Source: Caballeronia turbans (GTDB taxonomy: Bacteria; Pseudomonadota; Gammaproteobacteria; Burkholderiales; Burkholderiaceae). From it: a stretch of DNA of 64,000 bases. The stretch covers positions 248,001 to 312,000 of the forward strand of contig FCOD02000003.1 in the NCBI GenBank assembly GCA_001544655.2, written 5' to 3'. Shown in pieces: positions 28,725 through 37,628 of this stretch (positions within the stretch are counted from its first letter, which is position 1; each line of letters begins with the position of its first letter). Under the pieces are notes generated by a model, which was not told the origin of the DNA, did not search any database, and saw only the letters and a list, made by a program, of their open reading frames with translations. Made by a program: the position numbers and the translations under genes.

Positions 28725-29512
28725 ATGAGTACGACTTCGAAAGGCCGGGTGAGCCGGGCCAGCACATGCTCGGGCAGCACTGGCGCCTGACCGGTTGTGG
28801 CATCGGGATCGAGCTGGCTCCGAAAAGCCTGCACGGCCCGAAGCTTCCGGGCATGCGTGGCGCCGTCCAGAACGATGCGGCGAGCACGGCTCCATGGCAC
28901 GCGCGTATCGTCCGGCGACGCCCAGTGCCAGGTCCAGAGCGGCACTTCCACGCAGGGCAGGTCGAGCGCTTGTGCCGCGGAATGAACGGCGCGCCCGGCT
29001 GCCTCGTGGTCGGGGTGACCATCATAGCGCCAAGTGGTGAAAACGATATCGCCGGGTTGAAGAAGTTCGGATAGGGCTCCTGACAAACTGGCTTCTATGC
29101 GGGCAGGCGCGCCGTCCTGAAGCCCGAGCCTGACCACCTGAACCTGGCGCAGATGCAGCCGCTGGAGCGCGGCTCTCGTTTCCTGCGGACGTACACGCGC
29201 AAGGCGTTCCGGCGGCCATTCGGTGGAATCCGGGTGACTTGCGGTGCCGTCCGTGACGGCGACAATGAGTATCTGCCGGCTTATTTCCGAGAGACGAGCG
29301 AGCAGTCCGCCGGTGCCGAGCACTTCGTCGTCGGGGTGTGGCGCAACTACGACAGCCCGGCCGCCGAACGGCACCAGTTCGGCGGGCTGGACTTCGGGCA
29401 GCGCATTCAGACGCGTCCATCCCTGCCATGTTGCCTCAGGCGTGCCTTCGCCGGATATCGCTCGGTCGGCGGGATTTTCGTCTGTCGGCGCTCGCGGGGT
29501 CACAGTTGCCAT
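28721..29512 (-). CDS. PIG-L family deacetylase
   Basis: This is a 263-residue zinc-dependent N-deacetylase of the PIG-L/LmbE family. The metal motif is PHPDDE (58-63) and the second metal site is GHPDHEAAG. PIG-L enzymes remove acetyl groups from N-acetylglucosaminyl compounds (GPI precursors, mycothiol, bacillithiol, some glycolipids and antibiotics). The ATG has AGAGGAACGG before it and overlaps the 3' end of the acyl-CoA dehydrogenase gene by 13 bases. It is the middle gene of the three-gene operon. Confidence 0.88.
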   Translation of the reverse strand: MATVTPRAPTDENPADRAISGEGTPEATWQGWTRLNALPEVQPAELVPFGGRAVVVAPHPDDEVLGTGGLLARLSEISRQILIVAVTDGTASHPDSTEWPPERLARVRPQETRAALQRLHLRQVQVVRLGLQDGAPARIEASLSGALSELLQPGDIVFTTWRYDGHPDHEAAGRAVHSAAQALDLPCVEVPLWTWHWASPDDTRVPWSRARRIVLDGATHARKLRAVQAFRSQLDPDATTGQAPVLPEHVLARLTRPFEVVLI

Positions 29513-30534
29513 GAAGTCCGTTCCTCTTCTATGACACGCTCGGCGAGCGATGCTTCGTCCCGCTCGGCGTGGCTTTGTCGAATGAATACCGGTAGATCGG
29601 CCATGAGTTGCGCGAAGTGCGCGTCGCGGCACAGCGGGGCGGCGCCCAACGCACGGCCGGCGCGTGCCGCGACGCGCGCCGCCGCGGATTCAGCGGCGAT
29701 GCGTGCGCGCATCGCAGGCGCCATCGCGTCGGCGTGCGGGGCGCGGTCGATGAGCGCGGCCGTCTCGCGCAGCAGCGCGGCGGTGGCGCACAGCGTCGTA
29801 TCGATGACGCCGAGATGCGCGAGCTTGTGCGGCCCCGCGCGATGCTGCGCGTCGCGCGCCACGAATGAGGCGATGCCGGCCGCTGCGCCGAACCAGCACG
29901 CGGCGATTCCTGCGCCGCCGTGCCAGAAGCCGGGACGCTCGACATACGCACGCGGGGAGCCGATGCGAAGCGCGGGCACCCGCTCGAAGCACACGTCAAC
30001 ACTCGCGCTCGCCTGCATGCCTACCGCTTGCCAGCCGGCTCCGGTGATCCGCACGCCGTCGTGTCGCAGGTCGACCGTGGCGAGCACGGGTTCGTCTCTT
30101 TCATTCCAGGCCGTCACGAGCGCATGGGTGACCGCCGCCGCCCCGGAACACCAGGACTTCGTGCCCTGCAGGAGCACGGTCTGCGCATCCGGGTCGCCCA
30201 GCGCCGATAGCCGCGCGCTCGGCGGCTCGGCCGCCCATACCGCCCACGCGCTGCCCGCGTCCGGTCGCGCCGCCCCCAGTTCAGCGAGGATCGCGAGCGC
30301 GTCGGTATGGCCTTCGTACAGCTTGACCAGCGACAGGTCGAACGCGGCGACCGCGCCGAGCGCGCGCCAGCGTTCGAGCGTATTGCCGTGGCCCGGCAAA
30401 GGCAGGCGATCCAGACCGGCCCCGATCAACGCACGCAGTGCACGGCCTGCGTCTTCCGCGCTGCCGCGCTGAAATGGCATTTCGTCGAGAAAGGCGCGCA
30501 AGGCGGACGCCGTGTGATGTTCGACGTGGTTCAT
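29500..30534 (-). CDS. Acyl-CoA dehydrogenase-like flavoprotein
   Basis: This 344-residue protein has an acyl-CoA dehydrogenase-like middle and C-terminal layout (QGTKSWCSGAAAVTHALV, GWQAVGMQASASVDVCFERV, then a helical C-domain). It is shorter and more divergent than beta-oxidation enzymes, and I could not locate the catalytic Glu with confidence. It may act on an unusual acyl or amine substrate. It heads the operon with PIG-L deacetylase and the NodS-like methyltransferase; the overlaps argue for a common pathway. The ATG has GGAAGGAACG before it; the longer frame to 30684 is unsupported. Confidence 0.78.
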   Translation of the reverse strand: MNHVEHHTASALRAFLDEMPFQRGSAEDAGRALRALIGAGLDRLPLPGHGNTLERWRALGAVAAFDLSLVKLYEGHTDALAILAELGAARPDAGSAWAVWAAEPPSARLSALGDPDAQTVLLQGTKSWCSGAAAVTHALVTAWNERDEPVLATVDLRHDGVRITGAGWQAVGMQASASVDVCFERVPALRIGSPRAYVERPGFWHGGAGIAACWFGAAAGIASFVARDAQHRAGPHKLAHLGVIDTTLCATAALLRETAALIDRAPHADAMAPAMRARIAAESAAARVAARAGRALGAAPLCRDAHFAQLMADLPVFIRQSHAERDEASLAERVIEEERTSWQL

Positions 30535-30857
30535 CGTTCCTTCCGCGGTGGATGCATGATGCGTGGTGTGCACATGCTTGTCTCGTATCCGTTTCTGCAC
30601 GGTGTTAAGCAAGAGTGTGGCAAGGCACATGCCCGGGCGCCATTCAGCCGAAAGGCATAGGCCGAATCGTCGGACACCGGCCAACGCAGATTCGCAACTC
30701 GATGCGGAAGGTCAGTCTTTTCGGCCTATGCCATCCGGCCGAATCGACTTCGGCGCGCGGGCGGGCTCAAATGACGCAAAGGCCGCACGAGGCGGCCTAT
30801 GTGACAGAAGGAGGAACGATGGTGAGGGGAACGACGCCGCCTGTGGTCGGGCGCGAA
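30535..30857 (-). other. Intergenic region with inverted and direct repeats
   Basis: No gene is seen. A perfect 13-bp inverted repeat (30654-30666 and 30720-30732) and a direct repeat GGCCGAATCG (30660-30669 and 30737-30746) overlap here, about 120 bases upstream of the acyl-CoA dehydrogenase start. A 7-bp hairpin (30780-30786 with 30792-30798) with TTTGCGTCATTT after it on the minus strand may terminate the BASS transporter gene. Confidence 0.55.
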
Positions 30858-31877
30858 TCAGCGACGCGCTGGCGCGGCGACGGCCTTGTTCTCGCGCACC
30901 GGCTCGGGCGCCGTCTTGCGCGCTCCCCAGCGCTGCGCGAGCACCGCGCACACCATGAGCTGGATCTGATGGAAGAGCATGAGCGGCAGCACCACCGCGC
31001 CAACCGCGTGCGACGCGAAAATCACCTTCGCCATCGGAATGCCGGAGGCGAGGCTTTTCTTCGAGCCGCAGAAGATGATCGTGATCTGATCGGCGCGGGA
31101 AAAGCCGAGGCGCTTCGCCGTGAACGCCGTGATGAGGAGCGCGGCCGCCAGCAGCAGGATGTTGACGGCAAGCAGGCCCGCGAGCGTCGACAGCGAGATC
31201 GAATGCCAGATGCCTTCGTTCACGGCCTCGCTGAACGCCACGTAGACGACGAGCAGGATCGAGCCTTGGTCCACGAACTTGAGCATCGCGCGGTGCCTGT
31301 CGATCCATTTGCCGATGGCCGGCCGCAGCAATTGCCCGGCGACGAACGGCACGAGCAGCTGCAGCGTGATGTTGCCGACGGTATGCCACGGCGACCCGGT
31401 CGTCGCGCCGTGATTGCTCACGACGAGTCCGACGAGCGCCGGCGTGATGAAAATGCCGAGCAGGCTCGACGCGGATGCACTGCACACAGCCGCCGGCACG
31501 TTGCCCTTCGCCATCGAAGTGAAGGCAATCGACGATTGCACCGTGGACGGCAGCGTACAAAGAAAGAGGATGCCCGTGTAGAGCGCGGGCGTGACGAGCG
31601 GTGTGAGCACCGGCTTGAGCACGAGGCCGAGCAGCGGAAAGAGCGCGAAGGTGCTGAGCAGCACGACGAGATGCAGCCGCCAGTGCGTCGCGCCCGCAAT
31701 GATCGCCTCGCGAGAAAGCTTTGCGCCGTGCAGGAAGAACAACAAGCCGATGGCGATATCGGTGATCCAGTTGAACGCGACCGCAGCGCTGCCCCGACAA
31801 GGCAGGAAGCTGGCGATGATGACAGTGCCGACGAGCGCCAGCGTGAAATTGTCCGGAAGAAGTTTGGGCCGTGCCAT
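30858..31877 (-). CDS. Bile acid:sodium symporter (BASS/SBF-like) family transporter
   Basis: This is a 339-residue inner-membrane protein with about nine or ten hydrophobic segments. The family motifs GLLFFLHGAKLSREA, CTLPSTVQSSIAFTSMAKGN and FCGSKKSLASGIPMA are all present. Bacterial members of this SBF-like group move organic anions with sodium; the natural substrate is not known, and bile acids are unlikely in this setting. The ATG is followed by the short N-terminus MARPKLLPDNF. A weak terminator-like hairpin follows the gene. Confidence 0.85.
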   Translation of the reverse strand: MARPKLLPDNFTLALVGTVIIASFLPCRGSAAVAFNWITDIAIGLLFFLHGAKLSREAIIAGATHWRLHLVVLLSTFALFPLLGLVLKPVLTPLVTPALYTGILFLCTLPSTVQSSIAFTSMAKGNVPAAVCSASASSLLGIFITPALVGLVVSNHGATTGSPWHTVGNITLQLLVPFVAGQLLRPAIGKWIDRHRAMLKFVDQGSILLVVYVAFSEAVNEGIWHSISLSTLAGLLAVNILLLAAALLITAFTAKRLGFSRADQITIIFCGSKKSLASGIPMAKVIFASHAVGAVVLPLMLFHQIQLMVCAVLAQRWGARKTAPEPVRENKAVAAPARR

Positions 31878-32391
31878 CAGAGATTCTCGTACCTGGGAAC
31901 GCCGGGCGCGCTGCCGCGCGTAGCCATCGTCAAGTCAGGAAAAACCATGATTTTCGCTCGCGCGCGATTAAATTGGCAAATTCATTTACTGGATCGATTG
32001 ATTACCAATGCGCATGAAAACGGTAAAAATTGTGCGCGGGCCGAAAGTGTTCTACAGCAACATTCGGGCCGCGCGTGGGTCAATTTCACGGCTTTTCAAT
32101 CGTCTGGTCAGCATGATTTTCGTCACATCTTTGGGCATCCGAAACGGTCGGCCAACGCGAAAAAACTCTGACGTAACATGGTGTTACAACCATCGAGCAG
32201 GCCTAACACTTTTTGGCTCGACTGCCGCGACCGGTCCAAATAAATTGTTGGATACACCGGTTGGCGGGTTTTTGCATCGTCTCGATGCAGGCGCCTGAAA
32301 CCTCCGACTACAGCCGGTTGTCCGCCTGATCGAAATCTCGTGTTTTCGACCCGCGGACGGGAATATCGGTCGGACGCAAGGCAGTTTCGAC
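31878..32391 (+). other. AT-richer intergenic region
   Basis: About 510 bases between divergent genes contain no convincing gene. The part 31940-32290 is AT-richer than usual for this genome. A perfect palindrome GTAACA-TGG-TGTTAC lies at 32173-32187 and could be a regulator binding site. Short open frames here have no family features. Confidence 0.5.
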
Positions 32392-32760
32392 ATGACGCTC
32401 ACTGGCTTTCGCAAGACTACCCGGCTTTTCGCATCCGCTGCGCTCGGCGCGCTGGCGGTGGCGGGTTCGCTCGCGCTCGCGGGGCCGCGCGTCGAGTGGC
32501 TGTCCTCGGCGGTGTTCAGCGATTCCGCCCCGAGCAGGCAATCGCTGCACTTCACGCCGGTCGCCGCCAAAGACGGTTTGACGCCCGTGAGCGCCGAAGT
32601 GCGCCCCGGTCCGCGCGCCGATCAGGCGGTGCCCATCCGCGGCGCGGGTTCCATTCGCGCCGACATCACGCGCTACAACGAAGAGCGCAGCCTGCCGCGC
32701 CCGCCCGGGCGTCCGGCGGACGATGGCCGCGCGCCGGCCAACGCGAATTACCGCAACTGA
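32392..32760 (+). CDS. Small exported hypothetical protein
   Basis: This 122-residue protein starts with a basic stretch and a hydrophobic segment (LFASAALGALAVAGSLALAG, about residues 12-31) that looks like a signal peptide. The mature part is Pro-, Arg- and Ala-rich and probably disordered (ending LPRPPGRPADDGRAPANANYRN). No domain is recognised. Codon use is like the neighbours. There is no strong ribosome binding site, so it is moderately supported. Confidence 0.55.
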   Translation: MTLTGFRKTTRLFASAALGALAVAGSLALAGPRVEWLSSAVFSDSAPSRQSLHFTPVAAKDGLTPVSAEVRPGPRADQAVPIRGAGSIRADITRYNEERSLPRPPGRPADDGRAPANANYRN

Positions 32761-33265
32761 TTCTCCCTTCCCGTCGGCATTAGCTGTCGTTCCGTGCGTT
32801 TACCGTGCAGAACGAAAAACTATTGGCACGTCTAGTTCCGCTGCCGCGATGACGTAATCTCGCCACAGTTACGCAGCGATTTTCTTTAAGACGTTCCGCT
32901 CTTTTTTCCGCGCACGGACAATGCGCCCTGCGCGGAGAAATGTCGTATTTCCAATATTTCGAATGGCTTTCGGCGCTTCGACAGGCGCGCCGCTGCTCGC
33001 TTCGCAAAGCATTGAGCCACATGAAATCCTGCGCGCGCGTTCGACTCGATTCGCTTCGCGGGATGCGCAGTCGATCGGCATTATCCGAACCGCTATACCC
33101 GCAATAACCAAAAACATTTTTGACCGGAAAAATGGTCCGTAAAGATGGTGCCGCTCCACACGCGATGCCACTCTCGCCCACATGAACCGTCAACCGGTCA
33201 AACGAGGCGAGGCAACGCTCCTCGCCCGCCAAGCTTTTAATTTTCGACAAAAGACAGGAGAGTTC
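32761..33265 (+). other. Intergenic region upstream of the porin
   Basis: About 500 bases, AT-richer than the genes around it, hold the porin promoter region. I see no gene, RNA or clear repeat; small open frames on both strands lack family features. Confidence 0.5.
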
Positions 33266-34378
33266 ATGAAGTCAACCGTCAACCGTGCGCCGAAGACTAC
33301 GGTGAAAGCAACGGTGAAGGCCACCGCGGTCGCCGCAGCGATGCTCGGCCTCTTTGCCGCGGGCGCGGCACACGCGCAATCGAGCGTTTCGCTGTACGGG
33401 CAGGTCGACGAATGGGTCGGCGCTACAAAATTCCCGGGCGGCGATCGCGCGTGGAACGTCAGCGGCGGCGGCATGTCGACGTCGTACTGGGGCTTGAAGG
33501 GCGCCGAGGATCTGGGCGGCGGCTACAAGGCCATCTTCACGTTGGAAAGCTTCTTCCGCGCACAGAATGGCCAGTACGGGCGCTTCCAGGGCGACACCTT
33601 CTTCGCGCGCAACTCGTACGTCGGCATACAAGGTCCGATCGGCACGTTCACCGCAGGCCGCCTGACGACGCAACTCTTCGTCTCGACGATTCTCTTCAAC
33701 CCGTTCGTCGATTCGTACGTCTTCTCGCCGATGGTCTATCACGTGTTCCTCGGCGCAGGCACGTTCCCGACGTATCGGACGGATCAGGGCGTGGTCGGCG
33801 ATTCGGGCTGGAACAACTCGGTGCAGTACACGTCGCCTGACTTCAACGGTCTGTCCGGCAGCGTGATGTACAGCTTCGGCAACACCGCCGGCGACGGCCG
33901 CTCGAAGAAGTACAGCGCGCAGTTCCTGTACTTCCACGGCCCGTTCGCGGCCACGGGCGTCTATCAGTACGTGAACTTCAACAACGTACCCGGCGACCTG
34001 ACGACGATCGACGGCTTCGCGACGCCCGGCTACAAGAGCCAGAGCGTCGGGCAACTGGGTGCGTCGTTCGACATGAAGTACGTCAAATTCTTCGCGCAGT
34101 ACATGTACACGAAGAACGACTTCGACGGCCCCGGCACGTTCCACGTCAACACCGGACAGGGCGGCGTGACGGTGCCGGTCGGCCCGGGCACGGTGATGGC
34201 GTCGTACGCGTACTCGCGCAGCAACGGCGGCCTCGACCAGACGCACAAGAGCTGGGCGGTCGGCTACGACTACCCGCTGTCGAAGCGCACCGACGTCTAC
34301 GCGGCGTACCTGAACGACAAGTACACGAGCATGTCGTCGGGCGATACGTTCGGCGTCGGCATCCGCGCGAAGTTCTAA
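33266..34378 (+). CDS. Outer-membrane porin (Gram-negative porin family)
   Basis: This is a 370-residue trimeric-type general porin. A signal peptide ends at AHA (residue 37). The mature protein starts QSSVSLYGQVDEWVG, has the SYWGLKGAEDLGGGYKAIF segment of Burkholderia/Neisseria-type porins, and ends in a C-terminal Phe (FGVGIRAKF), as needed for outer-membrane insertion. It forms a 16-strand beta-barrel for passive diffusion of small solutes. The ATG has ACAGGAGAG before it; a longer frame from 33182 has no family support. A strong terminator follows. Confidence 0.93.
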   Translation: MKSTVNRAPKTTVKATVKATAVAAAMLGLFAAGAAHAQSSVSLYGQVDEWVGATKFPGGDRAWNVSGGGMSTSYWGLKGAEDLGGGYKAIFTLESFFRAQNGQYGRFQGDTFFARNSYVGIQGPIGTFTAGRLTTQLFVSTILFNPFVDSYVFSPMVYHVFLGAGTFPTYRTDQGVVGDSGWNNSVQYTSPDFNGLSGSVMYSFGNTAGDGRSKKYSAQFLYFHGPFAATGVYQYVNFNNVPGDLTTIDGFATPGYKSQSVGQLGASFDMKYVKFFAQYMYTKNDFDGPGTFHVNTGQGGVTVPVGPGTVMASYAYSRSNGGLDQTHKSWAVGYDYPLSKRTDVYAAYLNDKYTSMSSGDTFGVGIRAKF

Positions 34379-34400
34379 GCAGCGCACACGCCCAAACGAA

Positions 34401-34431
34401 AACACCGCGCTTCATGCGCGGTGTTTTTTTT
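34401..34431 (+). terminator. Rho-independent terminator after the porin
   Basis: A perfect 10-bp stem (34401-34410 with 34416-34425), a five-base loop and a run of Ts follow the porin stop by 22 bases. It also separates the porin from the convergent downstream gene. Confidence 0.92.
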
Positions 34432-34449
34432 GCGGCTATCGGAAAAGGA

Positions 34450-35412
34450 TCAGCCGATCGCGAGGCGCGTCTTCGCGTCGTCGTACTCGCGCTTCAGGCG
34501 CTGGACCAACTCGGCCACGCTCGGCACGTCCTCCATCAGCCCGACGCCTTGCCCCGCGCCCCAGATCTCCTTCCATGCCTTCGCCTTGCTCGTGCCTTCG
34601 GCGAAGTTCATCGCTTCCTTGTTGGACTCCGGCAAAGCGTCTGGGTCGAGCCCCGCTTTGACGATGCTCTCGCGGATGTAGTTGCCGTGCACGCCGGTGA
34701 AGAGGTTCGTGTAGATGATGTCGGCGGCTTTCGCATCGACGATTGCGCGCTTGTAGGCCTCCAGCGCGTGCGCTTCTTTCGTCGCGATGAAGCGCGTGCC
34801 CATGTAGGCGAGGTCCGCGCCCATCGCCTGCGCGGCGAGAATCGAGCCGCCGTTGGCGATTGCGCCCGACAGCACGATCGGACCGTCGAAGATGCGCCGC
34901 ACTTCGCCGACGAGCGCGAACGGTGACGTCGTGCCCGCATGGCCGCCCGCGCCCGCCGCGACGAGAATGAGGCCATCGACGCCCGCTTCGAGCGCTTTCT
35001 GCGCGTGTCTCAGATTGATGACATCGTGCAGCACGATGCCGCCATACGAGTGAACGGCGTCGATCATTTCCCTGACCGGCGCACGCAGGCTCGTGATGAA
35101 GATCGGCACCTTGTGCTCGACGCACACGCGCACATCCTGCTCGAGCCGCGCATTCGACTGATGAACGATCTGGTTCACCGCGATCGGTCCGATGACCGCT
35201 TCCGGATTCGCCGCCCTGTGCTCCGCGAGCGCGGCCTGAATCTGCGTGAGCCATTCGTCGAGCAATTCGGCGGGGCGAGCGTTCAGCGCCGGAAACGAGC
35301 CGACGATCCCCGCCTTGCATTGCGCAAGCACGAGTTCCGGATAACTGACGATGAACATCGGCGAGCCGACGACGGGCAATGTGAGGTGCTGCAAGATGGC
35401 GGGCAGGGCCAT
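34450..35412 (-). CDS. Nitronate monooxygenase-like flavin enzyme
   Basis: This is a 320-residue TIM-barrel FMN protein of the nitronate monooxygenase / 2-nitropropane dioxygenase / FabK group. LPVVGSPMFIVS lies at the N-terminus, and GLILVAAGAGGHAG and ADLAYMGTRFIAT make up the FMN phosphate-binding parts. It could oxidise alkyl nitronates; annotation within this group is uncertain because FabK-type enoyl reductases look similar. The ATG at 35412 has AGGAGATTC before it; the longer frame to 35586 is unsupported. It is convergent with the porin. Confidence 0.85.
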   Translation of the reverse strand: MALPAILQHLTLPVVGSPMFIVSYPELVLAQCKAGIVGSFPALNARPAELLDEWLTQIQAALAEHRAANPEAVIGPIAVNQIVHQSNARLEQDVRVCVEHKVPIFITSLRAPVREMIDAVHSYGGIVLHDVINLRHAQKALEAGVDGLILVAAGAGGHAGTTSPFALVGEVRRIFDGPIVLSGAIANGGSILAAQAMGADLAYMGTRFIATKEAHALEAYKRAIVDAKAADIIYTNLFTGVHGNYIRESIVKAGLDPDALPESNKEAMNFAEGTSKAKAWKEIWGAGQGVGLMEDVPSVAELVQRLKREYDDAKTRLAIG

Positions 35413-35657
35413 GGCACGAATCTCCTGAATGTGTCCGGGCAGCATTGAAACCATTCTACGAACTGGCGCTCGTTTTCGGGAAAGCGTGCGCGCCCGGATA
35501 GCGAACGATCGTTCGATTATAAGCACGGCATCGTCGGCGAAACATCCGCCATTTCCCGAAGAAGTCTTCGGTTTCCGCGTTCGCACGCCCTCCGGCGCGT
35601 GAGCAATGGCGCCCCCGCGCCTACAATGACCCGCAATGCCACGAACAAGAAAACACC

Positions 35658-36539
35658 ATGTCTTTCGGAGACTACGAGCCGTTTCGCGTCGATGCGGGGG
35701 ACGTCGAAATCGTCGGGATGAAAGGCGGTGACGGGCCGCCGCTGCTCCTCATGCACGGTCATCCGCAAACGCACGAAATCTGGCACAAGTGCGCCGGCGA
35801 GCTTGCCAAGCACTTCACCGTGATCGCCACGGATCTGCGCGGCTACGGCGCGTCGGGGAAGCCGAAAAGCGACGCGCGTCACACGCCGTATTCGAAGCGC
35901 GCGATGGCCGCCGATCAGGTCGCGGTGATGCGTCACTTCGGCTTCGAACGCTTTCTCGTCTGCGCGCATGATCGCGGCGCGCGTGTCGCGCATCGCATGG
36001 CGATGGACTTTCCGGATGCCGTCGATCGTCTGATGCTGCTCGATATCGCGCCGACGCTCGCGATGTACGAGGCGACCGACCGCGCCTTCGCGACCGCATA
36101 CTTCCACTGGTTCCTGCTGATTCAACCGTCGCCGTTGCCCGAGTTGCTGATCGGCGGCAATCCGAACGCCTATATCGATCGCGTGATGGGCAATCGGCAC
36201 GCGGGACTCGCGCCGCACGCGTTGCAGGCGTATCGCGACGCGCTCGCATCGCCCGGCGCGATCTTCGCGATGTGCGAGGACTACCGCGCATCGGCGAGCA
36301 TCGATCTGGACCACGATCGCGCCGATCTCGAACGCGGCCTGAAGGTCGCGTGTCCGCTGCGCGTGCTGTGGGGAGAAGAAGGCGTGATCGAGCGATGCTT
36401 CGATGCGCTCGATGAATGGCGGCGCGTCGCACGCGACGTGAGCGGCCGCGCGCTGCCGTGCGGGCACTACATTCCCGAGGAACAGCCCGACATGCTGCTC
36501 GCGGAAATGCTCGCCTTCTTCGAGGCCGATGCGCCCTGA
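35658..36539 (+). CDS. Fluoroacetate dehalogenase-like alpha/beta hydrolase
   Basis: This is a 293-residue alpha/beta hydrolase that aligns over its length with fluoroacetate dehalogenase FAc-DEX FA1 (294 residues) as I recall that sequence. The nucleophile is Asp105, followed by Arg106 and Arg109, which bind the carboxylate. The fluoride pocket His150-Trp151 and Tyr209 are present, with Asp129 and the base His270. All key residues of the characterised enzyme are thus conserved. It would hydrolyse haloacetates to glycolate. Natural substrate and level of defluorination are inferred. It has no operon partner. Confidence 0.82.
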   Translation: MSFGDYEPFRVDAGDVEIVGMKGGDGPPLLLMHGHPQTHEIWHKCAGELAKHFTVIATDLRGYGASGKPKSDARHTPYSKRAMAADQVAVMRHFGFERFLVCAHDRGARVAHRMAMDFPDAVDRLMLLDIAPTLAMYEATDRAFATAYFHWFLLIQPSPLPELLIGGNPNAYIDRVMGNRHAGLAPHALQAYRDALASPGAIFAMCEDYRASASIDLDHDRADLERGLKVACPLRVLWGEEGVIERCFDALDEWRRVARDVSGRALPCGHYIPEEQPDMLLAEMLAFFEADAP

Positions 36540-36716
36540 AACCCGCGCCGGCATTGGGTCTTACGCCGATTCAGGTGATCGTTAAAGTTTTGTAGGGAAA
36601 GCACCGATGCACGTGAAACAGCGTCGCGCTACGATACGCTGGACGTTGATCACGTCCCTATGATTCTGCCGCTTGCCGTAGCTGACAAGCGGCTTTCTTT
36701 TGGGCGTCCGGTTTGA
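36540..36716 (+). terminator. Terminator-bearing gap after the dehalogenase-like gene
   Basis: An 8-bp stem (36668-36675 with 36686-36693) followed by TTTCTTTT reads on the plus strand. It lies about 130 bases beyond the hydrolase stop, so it may end that message or a short RNA from 36580-36700. Confidence 0.6.
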
Positions 36717-37628
36717 TCAGGCCGCCGACACCATCGCGCCGCTCACGTTCACCGAGCCGCCGCGCGCCAATTCCCCGACGATCGTCTCGATGAGCCTCCG
36801 ACGCTCGCCCGGCCGCGCGAGCGCATCGGCGGCGGCGCGCATCGCGCGGGCTTGCCCGGTCATTGCGAGCAAGGCGTCGAAGGACATCGCGCGCACTTCC
36901 ATCAGCTTGAACACGATCAGCACCTTGAGCGCGTTCTTCGCGTTGCGTGTGGGATCGGCTTGCAGATAGTCGAGCCGCGACGCAGCCACTTCGAGCGCGC
37001 GCGCGACATCGGTGAATGGCGCGCCGTGCCCGGGAATCACGAGATCGACGTCGAGCGTCGAGATCAGTTCGAGCACCGCGCGCTCTTCCGCGAAACCGCT
37101 GTCGCCTTCCAACTCGGGAAAGATCACGCCGAAGCCGTTTTCCCATAACGCGTCGGCGCTGATCAGTACGCGCATCTGCGGACAATGCAGCATCAAGGAA
37201 TGCGGATCGTGGCCCGGCGCGCCGAGCACGTTCCATTCGAAGCCGCCGAGCGCGAGCGTCGTGCCGTGTTCGATCGTTCCCGTGAAGTCGAAGCGTTCGC
37301 AGCGCTGGCCGGTTGCGCGAAACGTGAGCGCTTCTTCATCCCACGTGCGCACGGCGTGCGCCTCGCTCGCGGGAATCAGCGTGCGGCACGCATGGTTTTC
37401 CTGAAGCAGCGCGTTGCCGCCGCAATGATCCGAATGCAGATGCGTGTTGACGATCAGATCGAGCGTGCGCGCGCCGAGCTTCTGCTTCACGAGCGCGAGC
37501 GTCTGCGGCGCGTGCGACGCATAGCCGGTATCGACGATCGCGGTGCCTTCATCGCTCGCGAACAGCACATTGTTCGAGGACAGCCAGCCGCGCTCGAACA
37601 CCGTCATGGATTCCGGAAGCGCCTTCAC
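36717..37628 (-). CDS. Metallo-beta-lactamase-fold hydrolase
   Basis: This is a 303-residue MBL-fold protein. The metal motif is THLHSDHCGGN; further ligands are likely in APGHDPHSL and VIPGHGAPF. The C-terminal 80 residues form a helical tail. Substrate is unknown; proteins of this type may hydrolyse thioesters or lactones. The GTG start at 37628 overlaps the stop of the upstream MaoC-fusion gene (GTGA), which supports both the start and co-translation. It is the last gene of the long bio run. Confidence 0.82.
   Translation of the reverse strand: MKALPESMTVFERGWLSSNNVLFASDEGTAIVDTGYASHAPQTLALVKQKLGARTLDLIVNTHLHSDHCGGNALLQENHACRTLIPASEAHAVRTWDEEALTFRATGQRCERFDFTGTIEHGTTLALGGFEWNVLGAPGHDPHSLMLHCPQMRVLISADALWENGFGVIFPELEGDSGFAEERAVLELISTLDVDLVIPGHGAPFTDVARALEVAASRLDYLQADPTRNAKNALKVLIVFKLMEVRAMSFDALLAMTGQARAMRAAADALARPGERRRLIETIVGELARGGSVNVSGAMVSAA

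Noticed and set aside
31878-32391. Possible small gene 32008-32298 (+)
   Set aside because: It has no ribosome binding site, no family features and an amino-acid make-up unlike neighbouring proteins.
36604-36663. An 18-codon open frame (starting MHVKQRRATIRW) before the terminator at 36668
   Set aside because: It is too short to support, without ribosome binding site or conservation evidence.
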